The notes beneath the pieces are model-generated. The model saw only the letters and a list, made by a program, of their open reading frames with translations, searched no databases and was not told the DNA's origin. The translations under genes were made by a program, and so were the position numbers. A DNA stretch of 52,785 bases from Duodenibacillus sp. (GTDB lineage Bacteria > Pseudomonadota > Gammaproteobacteria > Burkholderiales > Burkholderiaceae_F). Within the stretch, counting starts at the first letter, position 1; every line of letters begins with the position of its first letter. Below, piece by piece: positions 1 through 8,730 of the stretch. Location: assembly GCA_017628205.1 (NCBI GenBank), contig JAGBZO010000024.1, forward strand, positions 1 through 52,785, read 5' to 3'.

Positions 1-1
1 G

Positions 2-172
2 GTCGATCCTCGATATACGTCTCAAACTTGTAGTCGCTGCCAACAAATCGGTAAGCGACACAAACATCGTTTTGTTTGTGAACACTGTGGTTTCCAAGCG
101 CACAGCGACTTGAATGCAAGTCGGAATCTGCAAGGATTGGGATATCTGCAGATATCCCAGGGGCTACTGTAA
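2..172 (+). CDS. tnpB: TnpB (IS200/IS605 family), C-terminal fragment cut by the window edge
   Basis: The frame is open from the window edge and ends with TAA at 170-172. The roughly 56 visible residues hold a zinc ribbon with two cysteine pairs (TCSRCQQ and VCEHCGF) followed by AHSDLNASRNL, which is the end of the RuvC-like nuclease domain of TnpB, with its last catalytic aspartate in the D-x-N-A-S-x-N motif. TnpB proteins are RNA-guided nucleases carried by IS200/IS605 elements. The start, the first two RuvC motifs and any tnpA lie outside the window, so whether the element is intact cannot be judged. No frameshift is visible in the part present. Confidence 0.85.
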   Translation, partial: VDPRYTSQTCSRCQQIGKRHKHRFVCEHCGFQAHSDLNASRNLQGLGYLQISQGLL

Positions 173-240
173 GCTGGCCTAATGTTGCGTCACTTCTTAG
201 TGACGACAATAAAGCTTGCGACTTCAGTCGCGAGTTGTTT
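100..240 (+). ncRNA. Candidate omega RNA (right-end RNA) of the tnpB element
   Basis: Directly after the tnpB stop there are two stem-loops: CGTCACT (188-194) pairs with AGTGACG (199-205) around a TCTT loop, and CTTGCGAC (215-222) pairs with GTCGCGAG (227-234) around TTCA with one G-T pair. In characterised IS200/IS605 elements the TnpB guide RNA is made from the 3' end of tnpB through the right end, and its 3' guide reads into the flanking DNA. Location and structure fit that model. The 5' limit given here is a guess. Confidence 0.4.
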
Positions 241-257
241 ACACCGATCCGATGTCA

Positions 258-293
258 CTTCGGCTTGCACGGGGCGCCAAAGCGCCCCCGAAG
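258..293 (-). terminator. GC-rich stem-loop 3' of rlmB
   Basis: GGGCGC-type arms at 271-277 and 282-288 (7 bp, loop CAAA) lie inside a weaker outer pair (CTTCGG 258-263, CCGAAG 288-293). It sits about 25 bases beyond the rlmB stop. No U tract follows on the minus strand, so it may be a transcript-end stabiliser or belong to the adjacent IS flank instead of being an intrinsic terminator. Confidence 0.3.
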
Positions 294-316
294 CCCCGTT
301 CGACAACGCCGAGCGA

Positions 317-1051
317 TTATTTGCGCTGACGCACGGATTCGTACAGACAAATACCGGCCGCCACCGACACGTTCAAGCTTTCGCAACCGCCGAACATCGG
401 AATCTTGGCCAAATCGTCGCAACGTTTGCGCGTGAGCTGACGCAAACCGTCGCCTTCGGCGCCGAGCACCCAGGCGAAAGCACGGTTCTGATCGAATTCG
501 TAAATGGTCTTGTCGGTTTCACCCGCCGTACCGACCACCGTCACGCCGGCATCGCGCAACTCGACAATCGAAGCGGCCAGATTCGTCACCGTGACGACGG
601 GAACCGTTTCCCAGGCCCCCGCCGCAGCCTTGGCGGCCGCCGGCGAGAAAGAAGCGGAACGATCCTTGGGAGCGATCACCGCCTGAACGCCGGCCGCATC
701 GGCAACGCGCAAACAGGCGCCGAAATTACGGGGATCCGTCACACCGTCCAGAATCAGCAGCAACGTCTTGTCCGTAATCTGATCCAAGAGTTCGTCAAAC
801 GTCAACGCGTTCTCAATCTCATTGGCCAATGCGACGATCCCCTGATGCGGGATGTCGGGCGCCATACCGTCCAAACGCTTCACGTCGGCGTTCATCACCT
901 TGACGCCGGCCTCTTGCAAGCGGGCGCGGCATTCTTGCATGCGCTTGTCGCGACGAGTGGGATCGACGTACACCACCTTGATGCTGTCGGGCTTGACCCG
1001 AACACGGGAATTGACGGCGTGAAAACCGGCCAAAACGACTTGTTTGCTCAT
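317..1051 (-). CDS. rlmB: 23S rRNA (guanosine-2'-O-)-methyltransferase RlmB
   Basis: A SpoU/TrmH-family protein of 244 residues, the usual RlmB size. It has an N-terminal substrate-binding domain (about 1-80) and a knotted SAM-binding domain with all three SpoU motifs: motif 1 DGVTDPRNFGACLR at 102-115, motif 2 VLGAEGDGL at 195-203, and motif 3 IPMFGGCESLNVSVA at 217-231. RlmB methylates the ribose of G2251 (E. coli numbering) in the 23S peptidyl-transferase region. The gene starts 26 bases after the rnr stop on the same strand, the same rnr-rlmB pairing seen in E. coli, so co-transcription is likely. The start ATG at 1051 is preceded by a weak AGGA too far upstream for ideal spacing. Confidence 0.95.
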   Translation of the reverse strand: MSKQVVLAGFHAVNSRVRVKPDSIKVVYVDPTRRDKRMQECRARLQEAGVKVMNADVKRLDGMAPDIPHQGIVALANEIENALTFDELLDQITDKTLLLILDGVTDPRNFGACLRVADAAGVQAVIAPKDRSASFSPAAAKAAAGAWETVPVVTVTNLAASIVELRDAGVTVVGTAGETDKTIYEFDQNRAFAWVLGAEGDGLRQLTRKRCDDLAKIPMFGGCESLNVSVAAGICLYESVRQRK

Positions 1052-1077
1052 TTACTCTGTCATCCTAAAAAATAATC

Positions 1078-3501
1078 TCATCGCTTGCGCGGCCGACGGG
1101 AACGCGACTCTTGACGCACCCCGGCGCGCGACCCGAAAGTCGAAACATCGTCAAATCGTCCGGAACGCGAACGCGTCGGTCGCTTCGGACAATCCGCCTT
1201 GAAATCGATGCGTCGTGCTTCCACATCGACTTGCATCACTTGCACACGCATTGTATCGCCCATTCGGTAGCGTTTGCCCGACGAATCGCCAAATAAACTG
1301 TTTGTCGCCTCCTCAAACACAAAATAGTCGTCACCGATGCGACTGATATGCACGAAACCTTCGACAAACAGATCAGTCAGGGTGACGTAGACGCCCGCGG
1401 GATTGACGCCCGTGATTCGCCCTTCGAAACGCTTTCCGATCAAGTTTTTCATGTACATGCACTTGAGCCACGACACGACGTCGCGACTGGCTTCGTCCGC
1501 ACGACGTTCGGCGGCCGAACAGATCGTCCCGAGACGCGTCCAGATGTCGCGACGCGGATCGGTCTTAGGTTCGTTTTCGCCTTGCGCCATGGCACGCTCG
1601 CGTTTTTGAAGCATGAGCTGAGCGGCCCGAGACGTCATCAAGCGCGACGTGTCGAACACGATCTCGGGCGCGTATTTGCGGCGCGACAGCAAGGCGCGAA
1701 TGGTACGATGCACGAGCAGATCCGGGTAGCGTCGAATCGGCGACGTAAAGTGCGTGTAGGCAACATAACCGAGTCCGTAGTGACCGACGTTGTCGGGCGA
1801 GTACATCGCCTGCTGCATCGATCGGAGCATGGCCATTTGCACGCACTCGCTCCATGGTTGTCCCTTGACCGCTTGCACCACACGATCGAAATGTTCGGCC
1901 CGCGGCGCGTCCCCGCCACCCAATTTGAGTTGGAAAGCCGCCAACGTGGCGCGCAACGATTCCAATCGTTCGACCGACGGCGACTCGTGCACGCGGTACA
2001 AGCACAGCGCCTTGCGGCCGGTGACAAAGTCGGCCGCGCAGACGTTGGCCGCCAACATGCACTCTTCGATCAGACGATGCGCGTCATTGTGTTCGCGTCG
2101 TACGATGGCCGTAATATGACCGTCTTGCGGACTGCAAACGATCTGGGTTTCAGCCGACTCGAAATCGATGGCTCCGCGACGTTTGCGCTCTTGGCGCAAC
2201 GCTTTGTAGAGCGCGTACAGGCGACGCGCATCCTCCAAATTGCCGCCGCGTTCAAGAAAATCGCTCGGCTCGCCGCGCAGGGCGTTCCAGACGCTCGTGT
2301 ACGTCAATCTTGCGTGCGAATGAATCAAGGCGGGATAAAACTGATAGGCCTCGATCTGACCGTGTTCGGAAATCACCATGTCGCAAACGAGCGTACAACG
2401 ATCGACGTGCGGATTGAGCGAACACAAACCGTTGCTGAGCTTCTCGGGCAACATCGGAATCACCCGACGCGGAAAATACACGCTCGTGGCGCGTTCTTGC
2501 GCGTCGCGATCCAACGCCGATCCCGGTTTGACGTAGTGGCTGACGTCGGCAATGGCGACCAACAGACGCCAGCCGTTGCCGTGCGTCGTGCACCAGACGG
2601 CATCGTCAAAATCTCGGGCGTCTTCCCCGTCAATCGTCACGAAAGCGATGTCGCGCAAGTCCACGCGATGGCGAGCTTCTCGTGCGGGCACGTCGTCGGG
2701 CAAGGCCTCGGCTTCGCGGATCGTCTCTTCGGAGAAAACATGGGGCAATTCAAAGCGGCGCAAGGCCACTTCCAATTCCACTTCACTGTCGTCCTGATCG
2801 CCCAAACGTTCGACGACACGTCCCTGAGCGCACATCGCGCCCCACGGGGTGTACATCGGTTCGTCATCGAGCTCGACAACCACGATCTGGTTTTTGAGTT
2901 CGTCGGCCTGAGCCTCGACGTAGATCGGCGTTTGAGCGAACGGATCGACCGGCACGACGCACACGATGCCATCGCGACAATAATGACCGAATCGACAAAC
3001 ATGCGTTTTGTCGCGACGTTCGATCAAGGCCTCCAGCGTTGCCACACGGAACTTGCCGTCCATGAACTGTTTGGGCATGGCCGAAACGCGATCGCCGGGG
3101 AAGACGGCCAGATGATCCACTCCGTGCAGGACGAACACTTCGGTCTCGTCATCCGGTCGGAATTGATAAGCGCCGCCGCGAGCCCCCATCACGACCCCCG
3201 TTTTACAAGCGCGTGCCTGTGCGACGGTCCACCCGCCCGCATCGTCTCCGACCAGAGAACGGACGTAAAGCAATTGCTTCAGAGCCGCGTCGATTTCATT
3301 GGTCGTCAAGCAGGTGGCCTGACTAAGATAACGATGCAAGTCATCGGCCGTTCGTGCTTGAGGCTCCTGACTCAACGCAAACATCACGGCTTTCGTCGCC
3401 TTGCGCAGCGCCGCCGACTTCAGGGGCACCGTCGGCTCGCGAAATCCATACGGCAGACCTCGTCCTTCCTTTTTTAGTTTTTTCACGTTGGTATTTGACA
3501 A
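1078..3501 (-). CDS. rnr: Ribonuclease R
   Basis: A 3'-to-5' exoribonuclease of 807 residues that degrades structured RNA. Order of domains: N-terminal helix-turn-helix (about 25-95), cold-shock/OB domains (about 100-260), RNB catalytic domain with the metal-binding motif DGEDARDFDDAVW at 291-303, the conserved HFTSPIRRYPDL segment near 610, and a C-terminal S1 domain (KRFEGRITGVNPAGVYV onward, about 690-775) with a basic tail. The start is unusual: the frame opens after TGA, and the first possible start is TTG at 3501; a GTG six codons in is the alternative. Neither has a clear ribosome binding site. The first codons overlap the -35 box of the divergent tRNA-Leu promoter. Confidence 0.95.
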   Translation of the reverse strand: MSNTNVKKLKKEGRGLPYGFREPTVPLKSAALRKATKAVMFALSQEPQARTADDLHRYLSQATCLTTNEIDAALKQLLYVRSLVGDDAGGWTVAQARACKTGVVMGARGGAYQFRPDDETEVFVLHGVDHLAVFPGDRVSAMPKQFMDGKFRVATLEALIERRDKTHVCRFGHYCRDGIVCVVPVDPFAQTPIYVEAQADELKNQIVVVELDDEPMYTPWGAMCAQGRVVERLGDQDDSEVELEVALRRFELPHVFSEETIREAEALPDDVPAREARHRVDLRDIAFVTIDGEDARDFDDAVWCTTHGNGWRLLVAIADVSHYVKPGSALDRDAQERATSVYFPRRVIPMLPEKLSNGLCSLNPHVDRCTLVCDMVISEHGQIEAYQFYPALIHSHARLTYTSVWNALRGEPSDFLERGGNLEDARRLYALYKALRQERKRRGAIDFESAETQIVCSPQDGHITAIVRREHNDAHRLIEECMLAANVCAADFVTGRKALCLYRVHESPSVERLESLRATLAAFQLKLGGGDAPRAEHFDRVVQAVKGQPWSECVQMAMLRSMQQAMYSPDNVGHYGLGYVAYTHFTSPIRRYPDLLVHRTIRALLSRRKYAPEIVFDTSRLMTSRAAQLMLQKRERAMAQGENEPKTDPRRDIWTRLGTICSAAERRADEASRDVVSWLKCMYMKNLIGKRFEGRITGVNPAGVYVTLTDLFVEGFVHISRIGDDYFVFEEATNSLFGDSSGKRYRMGDTMRVQVMQVDVEARRIDFKADCPKRPTRSRSGRFDDVSTFGSRAGVRQESRSRRPRKR

Positions 3502-3523
3502 GAAAATTCAATTCAGCAATAAT
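3495..3523 (+). promoter_or_regulatory. Sigma-70 promoter of tRNA-Leu
   Basis: A perfect -35 box TTGACA (3495-3500), a 17-base spacer and AATAAT (3518-3523, 5 of 6 matches) end about 19 bases before the mature tRNA. The -35 box overlaps the rnr start codon region on the opposite strand. Confidence 0.7.
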
Positions 3524-3542
3524 ACGCGTCTCGAGAGGTTTT

Positions 3543-3627
3543 GCCCAAGTGGCGAAATTGGTAGACGCACTGTGTTCAGGTCGCAGCGCCGCGAGGCATG
3601 CTGGTTCGAGTCCAGTCTTGGGCACCA
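3543..3627 (+). tRNA. tRNA-Leu(CAG)
   Basis: A class II tRNA of 85 nt with encoded CCA. Acceptor GCCCAAG pairs with CTTGGGC; the anticodon stem CTGTG/CGCAG encloses loop TTCAGGT with anticodon CAG; the long variable arm lies between the anticodon stem and the T arm GGTTCGAGTCC. It has its own promoter and terminator and is divergent from rnr. Confidence 0.95.
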
Positions 3628-3649
3628 CAAAATCTCTTGATCCACTGAA

Positions 3650-3682
3650 AAGGTCTTGCAAGTTGCAAGGCCTTTTTTGTTT
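3650..3682 (+). terminator. Intrinsic terminator of tRNA-Leu
   Basis: AAGGTCTTGC (3650-3659) pairs with GCAAGGCCTT (3665-3674) with one T-G pair; loop AAGTT; the stem runs into a T-rich tail. Confidence 0.85.
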
Positions 3683-3694
3683 GGATCGCCAATT

Positions 3695-3720
3695 GTGACA
3701 CACTTGCCGTCGAGTGTCAC
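3695..3720. repeat. Inverted repeat GTGACAC / GTGTCAC
   Basis: Two 7-base arms (3695-3701 and 3714-3720) separated by 12 bases lie about 80 bases upstream of the VWA gene. It could be an operator or a weak hairpin. No regulator is implicated by the sequence. Confidence 0.35.
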
Positions 3721-3797
3721 GCATCCGTCGGCCCGAAGCTAGGCCGCGGTCGATCTTTCAGTCGTACGTACGGTCTCGTTGAATCGGTTGCAGTATC

Positions 3798-5366
3798 ATG
3801 CCTATTTATCGTGCCCCTCACCTAGCCCCCGAATGCCGTATTCGGGCCGTCAGACAGTTCCTTTCTACCTTTTCCCAAGACAAGCGCGTTGCGTTCGACT
3901 TCGATCAGACGCCGAAAACCGACGGTAAAACCGTCTGGCTTGGTGCGCTCGACCCGAACGACGAAGCGTTCGAAGTGCTGGCCGTCGGTCACGGCATCCA
4001 CGAAATGTTGCACGTGACCGAAACGGACATGGACGCCTTGCCCGCAACGGCCGATCCATTGTTGCACGCTCTTGTCAACGTACTTGAAGACGTTCGTATC
4101 GATGGCATCGGATCGCGACGTTATCCCGGCTATCTCGCCTATCGTCGCGAATTAATCGAAATGCTTGAACAAAGGGGACGGCTACGCTACGACGCCGACC
4201 CCAAACGCTTGACGTCGAACGAAATCCTGGCCTGTTGGTTGCACACGACATTGTTGGTCGACATCGGATGCGATTGGGCTCGGACGTATTCGAACAAATT
4301 CACCGCTCGACTTAAGGAGATCGGTCATTGTGCCGATCTGTCTCCGCTTCTCGAAACGGCCGCAAAAGTGCATGCCGCCGACTCCACGCAACGCGTCGTC
4401 GAGATCGCTCAAAAAATGCTCTCGCTTTGGCCCGTCAACGAACGAGCGGACGTGAAATCGTCCTGTAACTTGGCCCGATCGTCCGACGGAGGCATGCGAT
4501 TGCGCCTTCCAACATTGCTTTCGCAACGCCTCAAACAAGGATCGGGACAGGACGGCGTCGCTTCAGGCTACGGGGAAGCCGAGCCAGAACGCATTGAAAG
4601 CATGCCGTGGCCCTTGTCCGTAACCGATCGCTATCAAAGAGAGGATCAGAAGCGTTACGCCACCTTGTTCGACGCCCAGATCAGCCGTATCGGCGAGCTG
4701 TCCGAAAGCTTTCGACACGCCTTATCCCGACCGGTCGACGACGAAACGCAGCCGGCCAACGAAGGGATCGCGCTAAGCCCCACTTTCCTGAACGCATTAG
4801 CCTGCGGTTCGAACAAGCTTTTTGCCGCCGTCCCTGAGACGATCGCCCCCTTGGCCGACGTCTGCATCCTGCTCGATCGTTCCGGTTCGATGGGAACCGA
4901 CCGCATGACATTGGCCAAAGTGGCCGTTGCCGCGCTCTCGCGCGCACTGCACGCCCTCGAAGGCGTTCAAACGCACACCGCCCTTTTTCCCGGTCTGAAT
5001 CGCATTCCCATCGGCTTGATCGAGTCGCCCGAAACCCCGACGGAATTAGCGATGCAACGCCTTCGCACCGTGAACGCCTACGGCGGCACCCCTTTGGCGG
5101 CAGCATTGCAATGGGCTGTCAATAGCTTTTCCGAACGCGATGCCAAGCGCTTGATTGTCATGATCACGGACGGCGTATTCCCGCACGATCGCATCGGCGC
5201 ATTCGAATCCCTTTTGCGAGATAACGACATCGAGTTGGCGTTGCTTTGCATCGACACCCATATCGACGGACTGACTCAAACCGTGGAATCGGTCAGCGAG
5301 GCTCAGGCGATCGTTCCCGCGCTCCAACGGCTCATCGCCCGAACCCGTCTGGCACGCTCACTCTGA
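3798..5366 (+). CDS. CobT-like protein: HExxH metalloprotease-like domain plus von Willebrand factor A domain
   Basis: A 522-residue soluble protein with no signal peptide. The N-terminal half carries HEMLH at 68-72 and EDVRID at 97-102, a zinc-protease-like pair also seen in CobT-type chelatase subunits and phage proteins related to them. A linker of about 100 residues follows. The C-terminal half is a VWA domain with a complete MIDAS site: D360-x-S362-x-S364 (DRSGS), T431 in YGGTPL, and D458 in MITDGV. Such proteins normally work with a MoxR/CobS-type AAA+ ATPase; none is encoded next to this gene or anywhere in the window, and there are no cobalamin genes nearby. Function is therefore unknown; cobaltochelatase activity should not be assumed. 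The ATG has no clear ribosome binding site. Confidence 0.75.
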   Translation: MPIYRAPHLAPECRIRAVRQFLSTFSQDKRVAFDFDQTPKTDGKTVWLGALDPNDEAFEVLAVGHGIHEMLHVTETDMDALPATADPLLHALVNVLEDVRIDGIGSRRYPGYLAYRRELIEMLEQRGRLRYDADPKRLTSNEILACWLHTTLLVDIGCDWARTYSNKFTARLKEIGHCADLSPLLETAAKVHAADSTQRVVEIAQKMLSLWPVNERADVKSSCNLARSSDGGMRLRLPTLLSQRLKQGSGQDGVASGYGEAEPERIESMPWPLSVTDRYQREDQKRYATLFDAQISRIGELSESFRHALSRPVDDETQPANEGIALSPTFLNALACGSNKLFAAVPETIAPLADVCILLDRSGSMGTDRMTLAKVAVAALSRALHALEGVQTHTALFPGLNRIPIGLIESPETPTELAMQRLRTVNAYGGTPLAAALQWAVNSFSERDAKRLIVMITDGVFPHDRIGAFESLLRDNDIELALLCIDTHIDGLTQTVESVSEAQAIVPALQRLIARTRLARSL

Positions 5367-5415
5367 AAAAAATCGGCCGTTCGACTCGGAGACGAGTTGA
5401 ACGGCCGACGTTTTT
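5366..5415. terminator. Bidirectional intrinsic terminator
   Basis: A 16-bp stem (5373-5388 with 5393-5408, one G-T pair) and a GAGA loop sit between converging genes. T-rich on the plus-strand 3' side (5411-5415) and A-rich on the other (5366-5372), so it can end both the VWA gene and the phosphoribosyltransferase gene. Confidence 0.9.
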
Positions 5416-5429
5416 CGACAGAACGTCAA

Positions 5430-5954
5430 TTAGATGGCGTCGCCGAATTTTGCCTTGCAATTTTCAAGATGCTTTTCGATGCCGATGTCATCATAAGCTT
5501 CGAAGGGCTGATGAATCCAAGGATCATCTTCGTACTTGACCACGTAGTAATCGGGATCGAACACGGAGCAGTTCTTGACCCAAACCACGGCGACGCGCAC
5601 TTCGGTCACCAAAGGATGGTATTTGCGCAGATGTTCCACTACGCCCTTGATGGTCTTACCGGAATCGCACAGATCGTCCACGAGCAACAATTTGCCCTTG
5701 AGTTCGTTCATGCCCGTAATGTACTGGGAAATATCCAACTTCCCCTGTACCGTACCGGCAGCTTCACGATACGAGCTGGTGGTCATAATCGCCAAAGGCA
5801 TGTTGTAAACGCGGCTGAACATGTCGCCGGGACGCATACCGCCACGAGCCAGGCACAACAGGGAATCGAACTGATAACCGCTTTGGCCGACGCGGGCCAC
5901 CAGGCGTTCGCAAAGATCGGTGTACTGAGTCCAATTTACGTAATCATGAGACAT
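5430..5954 (-). CDS. Purine phosphoribosyltransferase
   Basis: A 174-residue type I phosphoribosyltransferase. The PRPP-binding motif LLLVDDLCDSGKTI spans 89-102 and the first PRPP loop CLARGGMRPG is at 34-43. These enzymes salvage free purine bases to nucleoside monophosphates. A xanthine/guanine or hypoxanthine base is likely, but substrate cannot be read from sequence alone. It lies downstream of purA on the same strand, separated by a terminator-like hairpin, which fits a purine-supply role. Confidence 0.85.
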   Translation of the reverse strand: MSHDYVNWTQYTDLCERLVARVGQSGYQFDSLLCLARGGMRPGDMFSRVYNMPLAIMTTSSYREAAGTVQGKLDISQYITGMNELKGKLLLVDDLCDSGKTIKGVVEHLRKYHPLVTEVRVAVVWVKNCSVFDPDYYVVKYEDDPWIHQPFEAYDDIGIEKHLENCKAKFGDAI

Positions 5955-5989
5955 CTTTTGACTCTCTCACTGGTTATTTCTCAATGACA

Positions 5990-6030
5990 ATGAACAAAAA
6001 GGACGGCCTCGTACTCCCAAGACCGTCCTT
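5990..6030 (-). terminator. Terminator or attenuator after purA
   Basis: AAGGACGG (5999-6006) pairs with CCGTCCTT (6023-6030), with further partial pairing inside, and a TTTTTGTTC tail on the minus strand. It lies between the purA stop and the phosphoribosyltransferase gene. Confidence 0.75.
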
Positions 6031-6060
6031 GTTCGGGATTCTGATTATCCCGTCATTTTA

Positions 6061-7356
6061 TCACTCGGCAAACGGATCCTTCAACAAGATCGTCTGGTTG
6101 CGATCCGGTCCGGTCGATACGAGAGCGATCGGGCAGCCGGCCACTTCAGACAAACGCGTCAAATAGCGCTGAGCGGATTCGGGCAACTGTTCCCAACGCG
6201 TCATACCGAAGGTGCTTTCCGTCCAACCCGGGAACTCTTCGTAAATCGGTTCGCAACGAGCGGCCGCATCGGCGCCGCAAGGCATCACGTCGACGGGCTT
6301 GCCGTCAACCATGTAACCGACGCCCAACTTGACCGTTTCCATGCCGTCGAACACGTCGAGCTTCATGACGGCCAACCCGGACAAACCGTTGATCTGAACG
6401 GCACGGCGCAAGGCGGCGCCGTCGAACCAACCGCAACGACGGGGACGACCGGTAACGGCACCGAATTCATTGCCGCGACGACGAAGTTCCTCGCCGATTT
6501 CATTGTCCAATTCCGTCGGGAAGGGACCGGAACCGACGCGCGTGCAGTAGGCCTTCGTGATACCCAAGACATAGTGCAGATCGCACGGACCGACGCCGGC
6601 ACCGGCGCAGGCGGCACCGGCCACCACGTTGGAACTCGTCACGAACGGGTAGGTACCGTGGTCGATGTCGAGCATCGAGCCCTGAGCGCCTTCAAAGAGG
6701 AACTGATGACCTTCGGCCATTTCGGCGTGCAACAGTTCGGAAACGTCGCAAACCATCGGCTTGAGGCGTTCGGCATAGCTCAGCGCTTCTTCAATCACCT
6801 TGTCCACGTCGAGCGGTTCGGCCTTGAGGTGCTGGGTCAACACGAAGTTGTGCAATTCCATGGCGGCCTTGACGCGTTCAACGAAGAGCGGAACGTTGTA
6901 GAGGTCGGCAACGCGAACGCCGCGGCGAGCCACCTTGTCTTCGTAAGCCGGACCGATGCCGCGACCGGTCGTGCCGATCTTCTTGTCGCCCAATGCGGCC
7001 TCACGGGCATGATCCAAGGCGACGTGGTAGGGCATGATCAAAGAGCAGTTGCCGGAAACGCGCAAACGCGGTTCGGCATCAACGCCATGGCTCTTGAGCT
7101 CGTCGACTTCACGGAAGAAAGCTTCGGGCGAGAAAACCACGCCGTTGCCGAGGTAGCAGACACTTGTCGGATGCATGATGCCGGACGGAATCAAACGCAA
7201 AATGGTCTTGTTACCGTTGATCACCAGCGTGTGACCGGCATTGTGACCGCCGTTAAAGCGCACGACGCCCTTGACACGTTCGGTCAACCAATCGACAACC
7301 TTACCCTTGCCTTCGTCACCCCACTGGGCACCGATCACCACCACGTTCTTAGCCAT
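6061..7356 (-). CDS. purA: Adenylosuccinate synthetase
   Basis: Joins IMP and aspartate using GTP, the first committed step to AMP, in the cytoplasm. The start is placed at the ATG giving [19 protein letters not shown] because GGAG lies nine bases upstream; an upstream in-frame reading would run into hisZ. This gives 431 residues, normal for the family. The N-terminal P-loop GDEGKGK is at 13-19 and the catalytic-loop segment NGGHNAGHT follows; the GTP-binding loop region [10 protein letters not shown] is near the C terminus. It starts 19 bases after hisZ stops, so hisZ and purA are probably co-transcribed. Confidence 0.97.
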   Translation of the reverse strand: MAKNVVVIGAQWGDEGKGKVVDWLTERVKGVVRFNGGHNAGHTLVINGNKTILRLIPSGIMHPTSVCYLGNGVVFSPEAFFREVDELKSHGVDAEPRLRVSGNCSLIMPYHVALDHAREAALGDKKIGTTGRGIGPAYEDKVARRGVRVADLYNVPLFVERVKAAMELHNFVLTQHLKAEPLDVDKVIEEALSYAERLKPMVCDVSELLHAEMAEGHQFLFEGAQGSMLDIDHGTYPFVTSSNVVAGAACAGAGVGPCDLHYVLGITKAYCTRVGSGPFPTELDNEIGEELRRRGNEFGAVTGRPRRCGWFDGAALRRAVQINGLSGLAVMKLDVFDGMETVKLGVGYMVDGKPVDVMPCGADAAARCEPIYEEFPGWTESTFGMTRWEQLPESAQRYLTRLSEVAGCPIALVSTGPDRNQTILLKDPFAE

Positions 7357-7375
7357 CTTTTTAGACTCCATAATT

Positions 7376-8536
7376 TCAACAGCCGAGCGCTTTGAGCTCA
7401 TAACTATTTTGGGTTCGCACCAACTCGTGCGTAATGTTAAATTGTTCTTTCAGCGCGTCCACACTCTCGCCGGGCAACAAACGAACGACGGTCTTACCCT
7501 GTTCTCGCAAAGTATCAATTATAGATTCTATTGCGGGATCGTATGATCCGCGGGTAATGACGATGGACGCGGCGGGCACTTCCAATTCGGCTACCGCGGC
7601 CAGTGCGCGCAAGTAAATGGAAAAACCGCAGGCAGGTCGAGAACGACCGAATGCCAATCCGACATTATCATACCGACCGCCACGCAAAATTGCCTTGGCA
7701 TCTTGCGGAATATGTACGGAAAAGCTCAAACCCGTCAGATATTGGTAACCGTGCACGTCGCAGAAGTCGAAACTCACGGAATCGGCGCCCGCGCAACGAC
7801 TGACCGTTTCGATCTCGTCGAGCGCTCGTTCGATAGCCGAGTCGGCGGGCAAATCCCGTCGCAAGGCATCGAGAACCGACGCATCGCCGAAATTGACGAG
7901 CAATACGTGCAAAGCGCGACGAATCTCATCGCTCACGCCTTCGACACGATCCAGCGCCGTACCGTCTTTGTGTTTGAGCGCGCTCAACACGTCGGCCAAC
8001 ACGCCGTCGGACAAATCCTGACGATCCAAGAGCGCACGAACGACGCCCATGTGCCCCAAATCGAGGTGCACTTCCGGCAAGCCGAGCTGGCGCAACGTCT
8101 TGACAGCCAAACGCAGCATCTGAATGTCGGCTTCGAGGTCGGCCGCGCCGAACAACTCGGCGCCCGCAACGAAGGGCTCGCGCGAAGCCAAAGGATGCAT
8201 GGGTTTGGCGTGCAGACACGACCCCGCGTAGCACAACCGAGAGATGCCGCTGCGGTTGAGAATGTGCGCGTCGATGCGGGCGGCCTGCGGCGTGATGTCG
8301 GCGCGTACGCCGATCATGCGTCCGTTGGCCTGATCCATGAATTTGAACGTATTGCGATCGAGATCGGTACCGGTACCGGTCAGCAACGAATCGACGAACT
8401 CGATCATGGGCGGTTGAACCAATTCGAAACCGTTGGCCTGAAACAAATCCAGACAGGTGCGTCGCATCGACTCCATCGTGCGAGCCTGTCGGGGCAATAC
8501 GTCGGCAATATTATCGGGCAACAACCAGGTCGTCAC
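7376..8536 (-). CDS. hisZ: ATP phosphoribosyltransferase regulatory subunit HisZ
   Basis: A histidyl-tRNA-synthetase paralog that lacks tRNA charging and serves as regulatory partner of the short form of HisG in the first step of histidine synthesis. The fold is recognisable from [14 protein letters not shown] and the class II motif region near the C terminus ([13 protein letters not shown]). The best start is GTG at 8536: it overlaps the stop of the DUF2065 gene as GTGA and has GGAG upstream, giving 386 residues beginning [15 protein letters not shown]; a start eight codons further upstream is less likely. The true histidyl-tRNA synthetase is a separate gene at 16166-17443. The DUF2065-hisZ-purA order is typical of Burkholderiales. 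Confidence 0.93.
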   Translation of the reverse strand: MTTWLLPDNIADVLPRQARTMESMRRTCLDLFQANGFELVQPPMIEFVDSLLTGTGTDLDRNTFKFMDQANGRMIGVRADITPQAARIDAHILNRSGISRLCYAGSCLHAKPMHPLASREPFVAGAELFGAADLEADIQMLRLAVKTLRQLGLPEVHLDLGHMGVVRALLDRQDLSDGVLADVLSALKHKDGTALDRVEGVSDEIRRALHVLLVNFGDASVLDALRRDLPADSAIERALDEIETVSRCAGADSVSFDFCDVHGYQYLTGLSFSVHIPQDAKAILRGGRYDNVGLAFGRSRPACGFSIYLRALAAVAELEVPAASIVITRGSYDPAIESIIDTLREQGKTVVRLLPGESVDALKEQFNITHELVRTQNSYELKALGC

Positions 8537-8727
8537 GAAACATACTCCATTACGAACCATACGGAAAGCAGACCGGACGCCACGACGAGCATCGCCACTT
8601 TCCTGACTTGATCTTCTGATTCACCGGCAATCTTCTTGAGGGCTTTTTGCCATTGACCGGGAGCGATCATCGGCATCAGCCCTTCGAAGATCATCATGAA
8701 ACCAAGTGCGAGAAGCAAAACCTTCAT
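8533..8727 (-). CDS. DUF2065 small membrane protein (YjeT-like)
   Basis: A 64-residue protein with two hydrophobic segments (about 2-22 and 43-62) and the family's typical E-G-L-x-P core in MMIFEGLMPMIAPGQW. The role is unknown. It sits between hflC (3-base gap) and hisZ (GTGA overlap), which indicates translational coupling; the association with the hflKC locus is conserved in beta- and gammaproteobacteria. Confidence 0.9.
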   Translation of the reverse strand: MKVLLLALGFMMIFEGLMPMIAPGQWQKALKKIAGESEDQVRKVAMLVVASGLLSVWFVMEYVS

Positions 8728-8730
8728 GGA

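Larger units (their letters stand above)
1..245 (+). mobile_element. Right part of an IS200/IS605-type element
   Basis: This contains the tnpB 3' end followed by about 70 bases with two strong hairpins, the arrangement expected of an IS200/IS605 right end, which is recognised as folded single strands and has no terminal inverted repeats. The exact right boundary cannot be set without an empty-site comparison; somewhere between about 234 and 250 is an estimate. The left part is outside the window. Confidence 0.55.

Noticed and set aside
3798-5366. Cobaltochelatase subunit CobT
   Set aside because: Domains are similar, but CobN, CobS and all cobalamin genes are missing here, so the function is not assigned.
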